This document shows positions 8,678-31,064 of a DNA stretch of 64,000 nucleotides, piece after piece (the stretch's first letter is position 1; each line of letters opens with the position of its first letter). The position numbers and the translations under genes are program-made. The notes under the pieces were generated by a model that was not told the origin of the DNA, did not search any database, and was given only the letters and a program-made list of their open reading frames with translations. This stretch comes from Prochlorococcus sp. AG-402-L23 (lineage in GTDB: Bacteria > Cyanobacteriota > Cyanobacteriia > PCC-6307 > Cyanobiaceae). The DNA is taken from the NCBI GenBank assembly GCA_003216635.1, contig QCIO01000005.1:35411-99410 (forward strand), read 5' to 3'.

Positions 8678-9445
8678 TTAGTTATAAAAACCTTGCATCC
8701 CCATTGAATCCAAGGCAGTTTTTGCTTCTTCCATAACAGAAGGTTCTTTATCGAAAAGAGCTATCTTGGTACATTCATCAACGAAACCTTCTTGAAATGT
8801 ATTGTTTAATTTTTCGTACAATCTACATAATGACCAGATGCAATTACTTCTTACACCCGGTTCATTATCAATTTTTAAACTTATTAAAAGTTGTTCTGCT
8901 GCCAATTGAGCATTTTCCAAAGAAACATTGCCGATTTCAGCTAAAGAACTAGATGACCATAACCTTACTGCAGCTACATCGTTCTTCAAAGCATTTATTA
9001 ATGGCTTCAAAACAATTTGATTATCATAATTAGCCAAGCTCCATGCAGTTGCTCTTCTGACATAAGCATTATCGTCAGTCTCTAAAAGACTGACAAGTTT
9101 CTCTACCGCGCTAGGACATGGATTACGGCCCAAAGCATATACCACACTCATTCTTTCAACAGGACAAGGTTGATCAAGTAAAGGTAACAAAAGAGGAAAA
9201 GATCTTGAATCTCTATATTCACAAAATATTCTTAAACCCTGTATTCTTTCTTCTCTGCTACCTTTAAGCATTTTTAATGCTTCATTGCACTCCTGAGTTA
9301 TGTTTAAACCTTTTGGAAAAGAATCTTCATCAATTTGTTCTAAAGGATCTATTTCAATTTCTAAGGCCAATTCTCTCGCTAAAACATCTGGATCAACAGC
9401 AATATCAACTAAGCTTTCTTTATTAGGATCCTTATTTTCTGTCAT
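8678..9445 (-). CDS. HEAT-repeat (PBS-lyase-like) protein
   Basis: 255-residue alpha-helical repeat protein. After an acidic N-terminus (about residues 1-50) there are several HEAT-like units, for example SRSFPLLLPLLDQP, AVEKLVSLLETDDN AYVRRATAWSLANY and VRLWSSSSLAEIG. The family includes phycobilin lyase subunits such as CpcE, but HEAT repeats alone do not predict lyase activity and no partner subunit or phycobiliprotein gene is nearby. A scaffold role is more cautious. A 41-codon membrane-protein gene lies 18 bp upstream on the same strand. Confidence 0.85.
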   Translation of the reverse strand: MTENKDPNKESLVDIAVDPDVLARELALEIEIDPLEQIDEDSFPKGLNITQECNEALKMLKGSREERIQGLRIFCEYRDSRSFPLLLPLLDQPCPVERMSVVYALGRNPCPSAVEKLVSLLETDDNAYVRRATAWSLANYDNQIVLKPLINALKNDVAAVRLWSSSSLAEIGNVSLENAQLAAEQLLISLKIDNEPGVRSNCIWSLCRLYEKLNNTFQEGFVDECTKIALFDKEPSVMEEAKTALDSMGMQGFYN

Positions 9446-9463
9446 TTTGAAAAACCAAAAATA

Positions 9464-9589
9464 TTAATTCATCGGAGCAGGAGACATCATATCTCCTGGC
9501 AACCAAATTCTCGCGCTAACTGCAAAGAAGGCAATTCCAAAAAGTGAGACGATAGCGAAAGGTAAAATTTTTGTCTTAATAAAACCCAA
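9464..9589 (-). CDS. small single-span membrane protein (41 aa)
   Basis: Reading the minus strand gives a 41-residue frame starting at TTG (9587-9589). It has a basic start (GFIKTK), one hydrophobic helix (ILPFAIVSLFGIAFFAV) and a short tail ending in IWLPGDMMSPAPMN. This organisation resembles small subunits of thylakoid complexes, but I do not recognise the family. The frame remains open further upstream without an ATG, so the TTG start is tentative. It lies between rlmN and the HEAT-repeat gene, all on the same strand. Confidence 0.55.
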   Translation of the reverse strand: MGFIKTKILPFAIVSLFGIAFFAVSARIWLPGDMMSPAPMN

Positions 9590-9658
9590 AGATTTAAAAT
9601 GAATTACAACAATAATAACCTGTTTAAGAGACTTTTAAGAAATTTTTATTAGATAAGA

Positions 9659-10717
<1,059 letters not shown>

Positions 10718-10734
10718 TTATTTAAAAACTATTT

Positions 10735-10890
<156 letters not shown>

Positions 10891-10942
10891 TTACAAATTT
10901 AAAAAATTCATTCTAGTCACTAAAAATAATAATAGATAATAT

Positions 10943-20315
<9,373 letters not shown>

Positions 20316-20552
20316 CCAAGAAAACCCGCGATTTTATGAGATTTACTATTTACTTTTAATCTACTCAATATTTAGTTCTTTAACTTTTCAGTTAAATATG
20401 AGATCAACCATTAAATCTCGATTTCAACAAAAATCAATTTAATTAAAGAAGAATTAAATTTTGTTTAATGCTGATAAATCATTAACAGTGCAAGTTAAAG
20501 CTAGAAAATTAAGAAAAATTTCCAGTAATTCCTTATTTTAACAGCTGCAACG
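20316..20552. promoter_or_regulatory. rpoB upstream region
   Basis: A 237-bp AT-rich stretch between tatD and rpoB, both on the minus strand. It must contain either the rpoB promoter or a long intercistronic leader. I see no gene in it and no consensus -35/-10 pair strong enough to name, and no clear terminator hairpin after tatD. Confidence 0.4.
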
Positions 20553-21347
20553 TCAAATTAACAAGTCAAATTTAAACAAATCTTCAGCATTCTTAGATGA
20601 CTCTTTAGCAATTGTGCTTAGTTCAGTAGATCTTAAATCTGCCATAAAATTGGCAACATTTTCAACAAATGCAGGTTCATTTCTTTTACCCCTATGAGGG
20701 GTAGGAGCTAAAAATGGTGAGTCAGTTTCAATCAAGTATTTATCATTTGGGACTATTTTGGCACATTCATGAATTTCGTATGCTTTTGGAAAAGTTACTA
20801 TTCCACTAAAACTGATGTAAAATCCAAGATCCAAAAATTGCTTCATTTCTTTTGGGGTGCCTGTCCAGCAATGAAGTACACCATCAGGACATTTTCCTTT
20901 TTTAGAAAGATCACTACATATCTCAATCATTTTATTTGCAGCATCTCTGCAATGGATTATTACAGGCAATTTAAGTTCATAAGCTAACTCCATTTGCGGA
21001 ATAAGTGCTTCAATTTGCTGAATTTTATTTTCATTTTTAAAAAAATCCAATCCTAATTCCCCAATAGCCACGACTCTTCTATCGTCTTGAGCAGATTTTC
21101 TTAAAAGAGATTTTGAACTTTGTTCCCATTTTTTTGCTTCTAGCGGATGCAAACCAACTGAATAATAAATTTCATTAAATTCGTGAGATATTTTTTTCAA
21201 TTTTGGGATTTCTGTTAAATCACAACAAGCATGAACTAATTTTTTTACACCTTTAGAACGTAATCTTAGAACAACATCTTCAAGATCTTTTTCGAAATTT
21301 TCAAATATTAAATGACAGTGGGAGTCTATGAGTTCGATATCGCTCAT
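20553..21347 (-). CDS. tatD: TatD-family metal-dependent DNase
   Basis: 264-residue TIM-barrel metal hydrolase. Metal-binding landmarks are H10 and H12 in LIDSHCHL, the Glu in VAIGELGLDF, His in LPVIIHCRDA, His in GVLHCWTG and Asp in LIETDSPFLAPTPHRGKRN. Family members show 3'-5' exonuclease or endonuclease activity and act in DNA repair or RNA turnover; the physiological substrate here is unknown. It lies 17 bp downstream of rpsT and upstream of rpoB on the same strand. Confidence 0.93.
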   Translation of the reverse strand: MSDIELIDSHCHLIFENFEKDLEDVVLRLRSKGVKKLVHACCDLTEIPKLKKISHEFNEIYYSVGLHPLEAKKWEQSSKSLLRKSAQDDRRVVAIGELGLDFFKNENKIQQIEALIPQMELAYELKLPVIIHCRDAANKMIEICSDLSKKGKCPDGVLHCWTGTPKEMKQFLDLGFYISFSGIVTFPKAYEIHECAKIVPNDKYLIETDSPFLAPTPHRGKRNEPAFVENVANFMADLRSTELSTIAKESSKNAEDLFKFDLLI

Positions 21348-21364
21348 AATCTTGATCTACTTTT

Positions 21365-21658
21365 TTACTTGATGGTAAGTGTAGTTTTTACAAAATTGTT
21401 AATTTTCGATTTTTTATTAGCACCATTATTCCTGTGAAGAACATTTTTTTTAACTGCTTTATCAATTAAGCTAAAAGCTTTATTAAGACTTGTTTTCACT
21501 AAATTTTTATTATCCTCATTAGGGTTTTTTTTATATTTTTCACAATTCTCTAAGGTTTTCTTGGTTAAAGTCCTTACAGTAGATTTATATGATTTATTTA
21601 TTAAACGATTTCTTTCGGCAATTTGTATTCTCTTTTTTGCTGATTTGTTATTGGCCAC
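21365..21658 (-). CDS. rpsT: 30S ribosomal protein S20
   Basis: 97-residue, strongly basic helical protein of the small ribosomal subunit that binds 16S rRNA near its 5' domain. The start ANNKSAKKRIQIAERNRLINKSYKS and the later KNVLHRNNGANKKSKI are typical of bacterial S20. The start codon is GTG (21656-21658). A good promoter lies just upstream on the minus strand (see 21685-21714), giving a leader of about 20 nt. tatD follows after 17 bp. Confidence 0.95.
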   Translation of the reverse strand: MANNKSAKKRIQIAERNRLINKSYKSTVRTLTKKTLENCEKYKKNPNEDNKNLVKTSLNKAFSLIDKAVKKNVLHRNNGANKKSKINNFVKTTLTIK

Positions 21659-21684
21659 AGAGGGTAAATAAATAGTAGAAGATT

Positions 21685-21714
21685 ATTATAACAAATAAAT
21701 CGACTTCTAATCAA
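21685..21714 (-). promoter_or_regulatory. predicted sigma70-type promoter of rpsT
   Basis: On the minus strand a perfect TATAAT lies at 21690-21685, preceded by TTGATT at 21714-21709 with an 18-bp spacer. The predicted transcript would begin near 21678 and have a ~20-nt leader before the GTG start of rpsT. The call rests on motif match and spacing only. Confidence 0.5.
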
Positions 21715-21719
21715 TAATA

Positions 21720-21725
21720 TATAAT
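21720..21725 (+). promoter_or_regulatory. candidate -10 box for hisD
   Basis: A perfect TATAAT on the plus strand, 54 bp before the hisD start codon, in the divergent rpsT/hisD region. There is no convincing -35 hexamer. In such AT-rich DNA a chance match is quite possible. Confidence 0.3.
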
Positions 21726-21779
21726 TTAAAAAGTTATTAAATTGGGTTTTGAGCCTTTCAATTTGAAAAAATCAAGCAT

Positions 21780-23066
21780 ATGAAGATTATAAATAATAAA
21801 AAAGAAGCTATTGAAGAATTAAAAAGGATTTCTACTCGAACTAATTCAGAAAACAATGATGAGATAAATACAGTTGTTGAAGAAATTCTTCAAGAGGTAA
21901 AATTTTCTGGAGATATAGCAGTAGAAAAATATACCAAAAAATTTGATGGTTTCGACCCTGACCCTATGCACGTGAGTGCGGATCAAATAAAGAATGCATG
22001 GGATGAAATTGATAAAAATTTGAAGCGCTCACTTGAGGTAGCTCATAAAAGAATTCAAAAATTCCATGAAAAAGAAATTCCTCAATCTTTCGTCATAAAA
22101 GGTGAATATGGTGATATAGTCCAAAGAAGATGGAGACCAGTTAAAAATGCAGGTATTTATATTCCTGGAGGAAGAGCTGCTTATCCAAGTACTGTATTAA
22201 TGAATGCAATACCTGCAAAAGTGGCAGGAGTTGAAGAAATTATAATGGTATCTCCTGGGAATAAAGAAGGGGAAATAAACAAAACTGTTTTAGCGGCAGC
22301 TCACTTATCAGGGATCAATAAAGTATTTAGAATTGGAGGTGCTCAAGCTATTGGTGCTTTAGCATTTGGCACAAATCAAATCAATAAAGTTGATGTTATT
22401 TCAGGTCCAGGGAATATCTATGTTACAACTGCGAAAAAACTTATTTATGGCTCTACAGGGATTGATTCTTTAGCTGGTCCAAGTGAAATATTAATCATTG
22501 CAGATGAAACAGCTCAAAGCAAACATATAGCATCTGATCTTCTAGCGCAAGCAGAACATGATCCTTTAGCTTCATCAATACTTCTAACTACATCAAAAAA
22601 CCAAGCAAAAGAAGTTTTAGAAGAACTTTATAAAAAAATAGATAGTCATCCAAGAAAAGAAATTTGCATGCAATCAATAAAAAATTGGGGGTTAATTGTG
22701 ATTTGCGAGAATTATGAATCATGTATTGAACTAAGCAATAACTTTGCCCCTGAACACTTAGAAATATTAGCTTTAGATTCAGAAAAGATTCTTCAAGGTA
22801 TAGAAAATGCAGGAGCAATATTTTTAGGAAAATGGACCCCAGAAGCTGTTGGAGATTATCTTGCTGGACCAAATCATACATTACCCACATCAGGAAATTC
22901 TAGATTTAGCGGTTCTTTGGGAGTTGAAACTTTTATGAAAAATACTTCAATAATAGAATTTAATGAAGAAAGTTTAAAAGTTAATAGTCTTGATATTATT
23001 AATCTTGCTAAAAGTGAGGGCTTACATAGCCACGCTAACTCAGTACAAATAAGATTTGAAGATTAG
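21780..23066 (+). CDS. hisD: histidinol dehydrogenase
   Basis: Zinc- and NAD-dependent enzyme that oxidises L-histidinol to L-histidine in two steps, the end of histidine synthesis. The 428-residue length is standard. Landmarks include [67 protein letters not shown] (metal-ligand Gln/His region) and [16 protein letters not shown]. It stands alone rather than in a his operon, and its last 4 bp overlap the convergent rpiA. Confidence 0.96.
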   Translation: MKIINNKKEAIEELKRISTRTNSENNDEINTVVEEILQEVKFSGDIAVEKYTKKFDGFDPDPMHVSADQIKNAWDEIDKNLKRSLEVAHKRIQKFHEKEIPQSFVIKGEYGDIVQRRWRPVKNAGIYIPGGRAAYPSTVLMNAIPAKVAGVEEIIMVSPGNKEGEINKTVLAAAHLSGINKVFRIGGAQAIGALAFGTNQINKVDVISGPGNIYVTTAKKLIYGSTGIDSLAGPSEILIIADETAQSKHIASDLLAQAEHDPLASSILLTTSKNQAKEVLEELYKKIDSHPRKEICMQSIKNWGLIVICENYESCIELSNNFAPEHLEILALDSEKILQGIENAGAIFLGKWTPEAVGDYLAGPNHTLPTSGNSRFSGSLGVETFMKNTSIIEFNEESLKVNSLDIINLAKSEGLHSHANSVQIRFED

Positions 23067-23776
23067 CTAGCTCTTGAGGGTGAATAAACCACTGGAGTGT
23101 TGTTTTCAATTTTACCAACTAATACTTTGTCTGTAAGATCAACGAATAAACCATTTTCTAATACTCCTGGAATATTATTAATCGTCATTTCAATGTCTTT
23201 GGGATTCTCAATACCATCATCAAATAATACATCTAGGATTAGGTTGCCCTGGTCAGTAACAACTGGGCCTGCTTTTTTAGTAGCCATTCTTAAAGAAGAA
23301 TTGCCATTCATTTCTGAAATCACTTCCTGAACTTGCTTCCAAGCATTTGGAAGAACTTCTACAGGTAAAGGGAAAGATTGATTTAGATTTTGTACAAGTT
23401 TAGTTTCATCAACAACAATCAACAAGCGGTCAGCTTTAGATGCCACTAACTTTTCTCTAACATGGCATGCTCCTCCTCCTTTTATTAATTGAAATCCTGG
23501 ATCAACTTCATCTGCTCCATCAATAGCTAAATCAATTTGAGATACAGAAGCTAAATCGATAAGCGGGATATCAAGTTCAAGCGCCAAAACTTCTGATTGA
23601 AAGGAAGTTGCAACGCCTCTTATATTTTGAAGTTTTCCAAGGCTAATTTCATCGGCGAGGCTTTTTATCATTAACGCAGCTGTAGATCCAGATCCTAATC
23701 CAAGAATCATGTTACTCTTTACTTCCCTTATTGCTGCATCAGCAACTACTTGTTTCATTTGAGTTTGTGAATCCAA
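23063..23776 (-). CDS. rpiA: ribose-5-phosphate isomerase A
   Basis: Interconverts ribose 5-phosphate and ribulose 5-phosphate in the Calvin cycle and pentose phosphate pathway. Motifs [16 protein letters not shown] (phosphate loop), [26 protein letters not shown] (catalytic Asp/Lys/Glu region) and VVDETKLV identify type A. The full 237-residue frame starts at TTG (23774-23776); Met7 (ATG at 23756-23758) is an alternative start. Its 3' end overlaps hisD by 4 bp in a convergent arrangement. Confidence 0.95.
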   Translation of the reverse strand: MDSQTQMKQVVADAAIREVKSNMILGLGSGSTAALMIKSLADEISLGKLQNIRGVATSFQSEVLALELDIPLIDLASVSQIDLAIDGADEVDPGFQLIKGGGACHVREKLVASKADRLLIVVDETKLVQNLNQSFPLPVEVLPNAWKQVQEVISEMNGNSSLRMATKKAGPVVTDQGNLILDVLFDDGIENPKDIEMTINNIPGVLENGLFVDLTDKVLVGKIENNTPVVYSPSRAS

Positions 23777-23823
23777 AATCTTTTTCTCTAGTGGTTATAG
23801 ATTATTAAATTTCAATGGGTGAT

Positions 23824-24954
<1,131 letters not shown>

Positions 24955-25113
24955 TTAATTAATAGTTTTTGACTTTATTTGATAAATCTAATTGAAGAAA
25001 TATGTTATTGTTGCTTTTTTGTTTACATCCATAAAAATACAAATTTTTAAATTTTTACATAGAAAAAACTTCTTTATGTGTGAAAATAATTTTAAATAAA
25101 TTTATAAATAAAT

Positions 25114-25581
25114 TTGAATAAAGAAAACAAAAGTAAACTAGAAGCTGTATTAGAAAAAGTTGCTAGTGAAAGGGATTTAGAAATCTACGATTTAAATATA
25201 AAAACTAATCAAAATCCAATTGTTATTGAAATAATTATAAAAAAAACTAATGGAGATGATATTTCCTTAGATGATTGTTCGCTATTTAATACCCCAGCAT
25301 CTGACGAAATTGAAAAATCAAATCTTTTAAATTGTTCATATGTGTTAGAAATTAGTAGTCAAGGGGTCAGTGATGAATTAACCTCAGAAAGAGACTTCGA
25401 AACTTTTAAGGGTTTTCCAGTTAATGTTGAGTTAAACCAAAAGGATTCAAAAATAAAATTCCTGAATGGTTTACTTTATGAAAAGGCTAATGATTATTTA
25501 GCCATTAACATTAAAGGAAGGATAAAGAAAATCCCTTTCGATGAAGTATTAAAAATTAGTCTTTGTACCTTAAAAGATTAA
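25114..25581 (+). CDS. rimP: ribosome maturation factor RimP
   Basis: 155-residue protein required for 30S subunit maturation. The ordering [25 protein letters not shown] is the typical RimP core (usually LEVSSPG...L), followed by an SH3-like C-terminal domain. The start is TTG at 25114; no ATG lies nearby. It heads the rimP-nusA-ylxR-infB cluster seen in many bacteria, with nusA 35 bp downstream. Confidence 0.88.
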   Translation: MNKENKSKLEAVLEKVASERDLEIYDLNIKTNQNPIVIEIIIKKTNGDDISLDDCSLFNTPASDEIEKSNLLNCSYVLEISSQGVSDELTSERDFETFKGFPVNVELNQKDSKIKFLNGLLYEKANDYLAINIKGRIKKIPFDEVLKISLCTLKD

Positions 25582-25616
25582 TTATTTTTCAACCATTATT
25601 CAATTTCCCATCATAG

Positions 25617-27020
25617 ATGGCATTAGTTATTCTCCCAGGTTTAAACAATCTTATTGAAGACATTAGTGAGGAAAAAAAGTTACCTCCTAATATCGTTGAA
25701 GCAGCCTTGCGCGAAGCTTTGTTAAAGGGATACGAAAAATATAGAAGAACTTTTTATATTGGAGTTAATGAAGATCCATTTGATGAAGAATACTTTAGTA
25801 ATTTTGATGTTGGACTAGATCTAGATGAAGAGGGTTACAGGATATTATCTAGTAAAATAATTGTTGAAGAAGTTGAGAGCGAGGATCATCAAATATCTTT
25901 AATAGAAGTTAAACAAGTTGCTGATGATGCCCAAATAGGTGACACAGTTGTATTAGATGTCACCCCTGAAAAAGATGATTTTGGACGAATGGCTGCTTCA
26001 ACAACAAAACAAGTTTTAGCCCAAAAATTAAGAGATCAACAAAGAAAAATGATCCAAGAAGAATTTGCAGATTTGGAAGATCCTGTTTTAACTGCAAGAG
26101 TTATAAGATTTGAGAGGCAATCAGTAATTATGGGAGTTAGTTCAGGTATTGGAAGACCTGAGGTAGAGGCCGAGCTTCCAAAAAGAGATCAATTACCAAA
26201 TGATAATTACAGAGCTAATGCAACTTTCAAAGTATTCTTAAAAGAAGTTAGCGAAATAGCAAGAAAAGGACCGCAACTTTTTGTAAGCAGAGCAAATGCT
26301 GGATTAGTAGTTTATTTATTTGAAAATGAAGTACCGGAAATCCAAGAAGGCACAGTAAAAATTGTTGCTGTTTCAAGAGAAGCTAATCCTCCTTCAAGAG
26401 CTGTTGGACCAAGAACAAAAGTAGCAGTTGATAGCGTTGAACAAGAAGTTGACCCTGTAGGCGCCTGTATTGGAGCCAGAGGAGCAAGAATCCAACAAGT
26501 AGTAAATGAATTAAGAGGAGAAAAAATTGATGTTATTAAATGGTCATCTGACCCAATACAGTATATTTTAAACTCTTTAAGTCCTGCGAAAGTCGATCTC
26601 GTGAGACTTGTTGACCCAAAAGGTCAACACGCGCACGTACTAGTTCCTCCTGATCAATTGAGTCTTGCAATTGGTAGAGAAGGACAAAATGTAAGACTTG
26701 CAGCAAGATTAACTGGTTGGAAGATTGATGTTAAAAACTCACATGAATACGATCAGGAAGCAGAAGATGCTGCAGTTTCTGAATTAATCATTCAAAGGGA
26801 AGATGAAGAGAATCTCCAGCGAGAAGCTGAACTTAGATTAGAGGCAGAACAAGCTGAGCGTGCTGCAGAAGATGCAAGATTAAGAGAGCTTTATCCTCTT
26901 CCTGAAGATGATGATGAATATGGACAAGAAACATATGAGGAAGATAACTTCTCTAATAGTGATCAATTAGAGACTGTTCAAGATGGTGAAATATCCGCCA
27001 ACGAGGAGAGAAAACGGTGA
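25617..27020 (+). CDS. nusA: transcription elongation/termination factor NusA
   Basis: 467-residue RNA-polymerase-associated protein. The N-terminal domain (about 1-125) is followed by an S1 domain (about 135-200) and two KH domains (about 225-375), marked by [27 protein letters not shown] and [25 protein letters not shown]. The C-terminal ~80 residues are highly acidic and likely disordered, and the acidic repeats of the E. coli protein are missing. Its stop overlaps the GTG start of ylxR by 4 bp. Confidence 0.95.
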   Translation: MALVILPGLNNLIEDISEEKKLPPNIVEAALREALLKGYEKYRRTFYIGVNEDPFDEEYFSNFDVGLDLDEEGYRILSSKIIVEEVESEDHQISLIEVKQVADDAQIGDTVVLDVTPEKDDFGRMAASTTKQVLAQKLRDQQRKMIQEEFADLEDPVLTARVIRFERQSVIMGVSSGIGRPEVEAELPKRDQLPNDNYRANATFKVFLKEVSEIARKGPQLFVSRANAGLVVYLFENEVPEIQEGTVKIVAVSREANPPSRAVGPRTKVAVDSVEQEVDPVGACIGARGARIQQVVNELRGEKIDVIKWSSDPIQYILNSLSPAKVDLVRLVDPKGQHAHVLVPPDQLSLAIGREGQNVRLAARLTGWKIDVKNSHEYDQEAEDAAVSELIIQREDEENLQREAELRLEAEQAERAAEDARLRELYPLPEDDDEYGQETYEEDNFSNSDQLETVQDGEISANEERKR

Positions 27021-27298
27021 TACGTAAAACACCTATTGTGCGTATATGTATTTCATGTAGAAAAACATATGATAGGAAACATCTCATAAAGATTACTAAA
27101 GATCATAAGGAAGGTATTATGTTTCAAAAGGGGATGGGGCGATCAGCCTACATTTGCAAGTCAAAAAAATGTTACTCAGATTCCAAGATCAAAAAAAAGC
27201 TTCAAAAAGCTTTAAAAACATATTTGGAACCTGAATTTATTGATATTTTTGAAAAAGAAATTACAAGGTACAATGACTATCCCAATAAGGGAATATAA
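27017..27298 (+). CDS. ylxR: YlxR family RNA-binding protein (DUF448)
   Basis: 93-residue basic protein with RICISCRKTYDRKHLIKI and GRSAYICKSKKCYSDSK, the two Cys-containing motifs of the YlxR/DUF448 family; a nucleic-acid-binding role is usually inferred. It starts at GTG inside the nusA stop region (27017) and is followed 48 bp later by infB, the conserved nusA-ylxR-infB order. The C-terminal ~15 residues vary in this family. Confidence 0.88.
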   Translation: MIRKTPIVRICISCRKTYDRKHLIKITKDHKEGIMFQKGMGRSAYICKSKKCYSDSKIKKKLQKALKTYLEPEFIDIFEKEITRYNDYPNKGI

Positions 27299-27346
27299 TT
27301 AAATTAAATCCTCTTTAATTTCCAAAAAGAGTACAAATCAGATTAA

Positions 27347-30300
27347 ATGACTATCAGCGATAAAATCAGAATTTACGAACTTTCCAGAGACTTAAATCTG
27401 GACAATAAAGATATATTGGATGCCGCTCAAAAACTTTCAATTTCAGTAAAAAGCCATAGCAGTTCAATAAGTGCAGAGGAAGCAAAAAAAATAAAAAATC
27501 TTATTAATAAAAAAAATTCAGATAAAAAAATACTTTCTATTAAGAAACCTACAATTAAAAAAGATAATTACATACAAAACAAAGAAGTTGAATCTTCTGT
27601 CATCTCTTCTATGAAAGAGAAACCTCTTAAAGATAATCCAAACAAAAAGCCATTGTTGATAAAACCTCTTAATAAACCTGAGAGTCTAAAAATAATTTCA
27701 AATAAACCCACAATTAACAAAAGTTCAAAATCTCAATCAAATTTTACAAATCAAAATATAAATAGTAAAAACTCAAAAAATCTCAACCAAGAAAAAAAAA
27801 CTTTCCGAAATAATACAACCCCAACCATAAAAAGTCCTTTAAAACCCCCTATTCAACTGATTGCTAAACCTAAAAACATTAATAATGTTAAATCTAATGA
27901 ATCTTCCCAGAACATTTCCAGTTCAGTCGAAAAAAGAAAACTATCAAACAAACCTGACCAAAATTCGAACAAATTTAAAACAAAAAATATTAATAACAGA
28001 AGGCCCACCCCTGAGCTCGTAGGAGCTCCAATAAGAAGAGACGGGCCCAATCAGCAAAAAAATAAGCAAAACATTTCTTTTAAACAAACTTTCCCAAACA
28101 GACCTGGCACACCTGGCACGCCCAATAGGTCTGGATTAAGAAACAAACCATCAGATCAAGGCAGGCCTGGATCTTTCAATAGACAATCCAATACAAATAG
28201 GTCTGGTGCTCCCAACAGACCTGGCATGCCCAATAGGTCTGGATTAAGAAACAAACCATCAGATCAAGGCAGACCTGGATCTTTCAATAGACAATCCAAT
28301 ACAAGTAGGCCTGGCGCTTCCAACAGACCTGGCATGTCTAACAGGACTGGAGCTAAATTCAATGTTCAAAAGTCATCTGGAATTAGAAAGCCAGTATCAC
28401 CTAATGAACTCTTACAACTTCAAAAAACTAATAAATCTGAGAATGACAAACAAGTTATTAAGAATAACGAAAAACAAAATATCGAGACAACGAAACAGAA
28501 GGCAAAAGCTCCAAATAGTCGTCCACATTCTGCCCCTAATTCTAAAAAAACACCCAATAGAACATTTTCAAATAATTCTAAAAAACCGGGAAGGACAGAC
28601 TGGGACGATAGCGCAAAACTTGAAGCATTGAGAAGCAAAAATCCCCAAAAACAAAGGCAAAAAGTTCATATAATTGGTGATAATGATGATACATTAACAT
28701 CTGAAACTAGTGGATATTCAGGCGAAAAAATTTCAATCTTATCAGCTAGTTTGGCGCGTCCAAAGAAAGAAAAGTCTGATGCATCCAAATCTCAAAAAAC
28801 TATAAAACAATTTAAAAAGAAGAAAAAAGAGACTACTAGGCAAAGGCAGAAAAGAAGAGCTATGGAGTTAAAGGCTGCCAAAGAAGCCAAACAAGTAAGA
28901 CCTGAAATGATAATAGTACCCGAAGATAATTTAACAGTTCAAGAATTAGCTGATAAATTAAGTCTTGAAAGTTCTGAAATAATCAAATCTCTCTTTTTTA
29001 AAGGAATAACTGCAACTGTTACTCAATCACTCGACTTAGCAACTATTGAAACTGTAGCAGAAGAATTTGGGGTACCTGTTTTGCAAGATGATATCCAAGA
29101 AGCTGCTGAAAAAACAGTAGATATGATTGAATCTCAAGATATTGATAATCTAATAAGAAGACCACCTGTTATTACAGTGATGGGTCATGTAGATCATGGC
29201 AAAACAAGTCTTTTAGATGCCATCAGAGAATCAAGAGTAGCTTCGGGGGAAGCAGGGGGCATTACTCAACACATAGGAGCTTATCAAGTTGAATTTGAAC
29301 ATGAATCTCAAAAGAAAAAATTAACTTTTCTTGATACCCCTGGTCATGAAGCCTTTACTGCAATGAGAGCAAGGGGTACAAAAGTTACAGATGTAGCTGT
29401 TCTTGTAGTTGCTGCAGATGATGGTTGCAGGCCTCAAACACTAGAAGCTATCAGTCATGCAAGAGCTGCAAAAGTACCAATTATTGTTGCAATAAATAAA
29501 ATTGACAAAGAAGGGGCATCTCCAGACAGAGTCAAGCAGGAACTATCAGAAAAAGATTTAATTGCTGAAGATTGGGGAGGAGATACAGTTATGGTTCCAG
29601 TAAGTGCTATCAAAAAACAAAACATTGATAAATTACTCGAAATGATTTTATTAGTTTCAGAGGTAGAAGATCTACAAGCTAACCCTGATAGATTTGCAAA
29701 AGGTACTGTTATTGAAGCCCACCTAGACAAAGCCAAAGGGCCTGTGGCTACTTTGTTAGTACAAAATGGGACTTTGAAATCTGGAGATGTTTTAGCTGCA
29801 GGTTCAGTCCTTGGAAAAATTAGAGCAATGGTTGATGAACATGGTAATAGAATTAAAGAAGCAGGACCATCATTCCCTGTGGAAGCGCTAGGATTCAGTG
29901 AAGTCCCCACTGCGGGAGATGAATTCGAAGTCTACCCAGATGAGAAAACTGCTCGAGCCATTGTAGGAGAAAGGGCAACAGATGCAAGAGCTACAAAATT
30001 AGCTCAGCAAATGGCCTCTAGAAGAGTCAGCTTATCATCCTTATCAACTCAAGCAAATGATGGAGAACTAAAAGAGTTAAACTTAATTCTCAAAGCTGAT
30101 GTTCAAGGAAGTGTTGAAGCGATATTAGGATCACTAGAACAATTACCAAAAAATGAAGTTCAAGTCAGAGTTCTACTCTCTGCTCCTGGAGAAATAACTG
30201 AGACAGATATAGATCTCGCTGCTGCATCTGGGTCAGTAATCATTGGGTTTAACACCTCATTGGCTTCTGGTGCGAAGAGAGCAGCTGATGCTAATGACGT

Positions 30301-30685
30301 TGATATAAGAGAATATGAAGTAATCTATAAACTCTTAGAAGATATTCAGTTGGCCATGGAAGGTCTACTTGAACCCGATCTTGTCGAAGAATCATTAGGT
30401 CAAGCGGAAGTTAGAGCAACTTTCGCAGTCGGTAAAGGAGCTATTGCAGGTTGTTATATACAAACTGGTAAATTACAAAGGAATTGTTCGCTGAGAGTTG
30501 TTCGATCAGATAAAGTGATATTTGAAGGTAATTTAGACTCTCTAAAAAGAGCTAAAGATGATGTAAAAGAAGTAAATACAGGATTTGAATGTGGAGTTGG
30601 CTGCGATAAATTCTCTTCATGGGTTGAAGGAGATGTAATAGAAGCATTCAAATTTGTCACTAAAAAGAGGACCTTATCACAATAA
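27347..30685 (+). CDS. infB: translation initiation factor IF-2
   Basis: GTPase that brings initiator fMet-tRNA to the 30S subunit. The 1112 residues comprise an IF2 N-terminal helical domain (about 1-55), a long Lys/Asn/Pro-rich disordered linker (about 60-500), a second IF2N domain (about 525-575), the GTPase domain with GHVDHGKT at 613-620, DTPGHEAF and NKID, and C-terminal domains II-IV. The linker contains a 36-residue repeat present in two nearly identical copies (28121-28336, see repeat entry). Last gene of the rimP-nusA-ylxR-infB group. Confidence 0.97.
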   Translation: MTISDKIRIYELSRDLNLDNKDILDAAQKLSISVKSHSSSISAEEAKKIKNLINKKNSDKKILSIKKPTIKKDNYIQNKEVESSVISSMKEKPLKDNPNKKPLLIKPLNKPESLKIISNKPTINKSSKSQSNFTNQNINSKNSKNLNQEKKTFRNNTTPTIKSPLKPPIQLIAKPKNINNVKSNESSQNISSSVEKRKLSNKPDQNSNKFKTKNINNRRPTPELVGAPIRRDGPNQQKNKQNISFKQTFPNRPGTPGTPNRSGLRNKPSDQGRPGSFNRQSNTNRSGAPNRPGMPNRSGLRNKPSDQGRPGSFNRQSNTSRPGASNRPGMSNRTGAKFNVQKSSGIRKPVSPNELLQLQKTNKSENDKQVIKNNEKQNIETTKQKAKAPNSRPHSAPNSKKTPNRTFSNNSKKPGRTDWDDSAKLEALRSKNPQKQRQKVHIIGDNDDTLTSETSGYSGEKISILSASLARPKKEKSDASKSQKTIKQFKKKKKETTRQRQKRRAMELKAAKEAKQVRPEMIIVPEDNLTVQELADKLSLESSEIIKSLFFKGITATVTQSLDLATIETVAEEFGVPVLQDDIQEAAEKTVDMIESQDIDNLIRRPPVITVMGHVDHGKTSLLDAIRESRVASGEAGGITQHIGAYQVEFEHESQKKKLTFLDTPGHEAFTAMRARGTKVTDVAVLVVAADDGCRPQTLEAISHARAAKVPIIVAINKIDKEGASPDRVKQELSEKDLIAEDWGGDTVMVPVSAIKKQNIDKLLEMILLVSEVEDLQANPDRFAKGTVIEAHLDKAKGPVATLLVQNGTLKSGDVLAAGSVLGKIRAMVDEHGNRIKEAGPSFPVEALGFSEVPTAGDEFEVYPDEKTARAIVGERATDARATKLAQQMASRRVSLSSLSTQANDGELKELNLILKADVQGSVEAILGSLEQLPKNEVQVRVLLSAPGEITETDIDLAAASGSVIIGFNTSLASGAKRAADANDVDIREYEVIYKLLEDIQLAMEGLLEPDLVEESLGQAEVRATFAVGKGAIAGCYIQTGKLQRNCSLRVVRSDKVIFEGNLDSLKRAKDDVKEVNTGFECGVGCDKFSSWVEGDVIEAFKFVTKKRTLSQ
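28121..28336 (+). repeat. 108-bp in-frame tandem duplication inside infB
   Basis: Two head-to-tail copies, 28121-28228 and 28229-28336, differ at about five of 108 positions. Each encodes 36 residues beginning [20 protein letters not shown] and rich in Pro, Gly, Arg, Asn and Ser. A shorter related unit, [16 protein letters not shown], precedes the first copy, and a partial decayed copy ([12 protein letters not shown]) follows the second. The duplication keeps the reading frame. Confidence 0.9.
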
Positions 30686-30698
30686 TTAAACACCTAGC

Positions 30699-30938
30699 TT
30701 AATAAGTTTTATCTCGGTCAAGAATTAATAAAGTAGGAAATATTACACAAGCACCCACTTGTATGAGAAGGTTATTTTGCTGTAATTCAGTTCCGCTTGC
30801 AATTCTGGAAAGCATTATTAGAAGTCCCAAAAATGCAGAACCGCTAAAAGCTATCCATAATATTCTTCTCAATCCCTTGAAAGGAGATTGTGATTCCTTT
30901 AATAATTTCTTTTTTAATTCAGGATCTATTTTTGACAT
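30699..30938 (-). CDS. DUF3493 family membrane protein
   Basis: 79-residue protein with a polar N-terminus (SKIDPELKKKLLKESQSPFKGLRR) followed by two hydrophobic segments (about 27-47 and 55-72) separated by a short loop, ending in LDRDKTY. This matches the DUF3493 family found in cyanobacteria and plants (thylakoid membrane, function unresolved). It ends 14 bp from the convergent infB stop and is upstream-adjacent to the tRNA-Thr gene. Confidence 0.78.
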   Translation of the reverse strand: MSKIDPELKKKLLKESQSPFKGLRRILWIAFSGSAFLGLLIMLSRIASGTELQQNNLLIQVGACVIFPTLLILDRDKTY

Positions 30939-30992
30939 AAATTATTTAAATTATAAAATTAAGTCTATATGAAAAATTCAATATTTAATATT

Positions 30993-31064
30993 GCCGGTAT
31001 AGCTCAGCGGTAGAGCAACTGTCTCGTAAACAGTAGGTCATTGGTTCAATTCCAATTATCGGCA
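30993..31064 (+). tRNA. tRNA-Thr (anticodon CGT)
   Basis: 72-nt cloverleaf. The acceptor stem pairs GCCGGTA with TATCGGC (one G-T wobble), the D arm is GCTC-AGCGGTA-GAGC, and the anticodon stem ACTGT/ACAGT encloses the loop CTCGTAA, giving anticodon CGT (codon ACG). The T arm ATTGG-TTCAATT-CCAAT is intact. The discriminator base is A; no CCA is encoded. Confidence 0.95.

Noticed and set aside
29455..29910. 151-codon minus-strand frame inside infB
   Set aside because: Antisense to the IF-2 GTPase region; long only because of codon bias.
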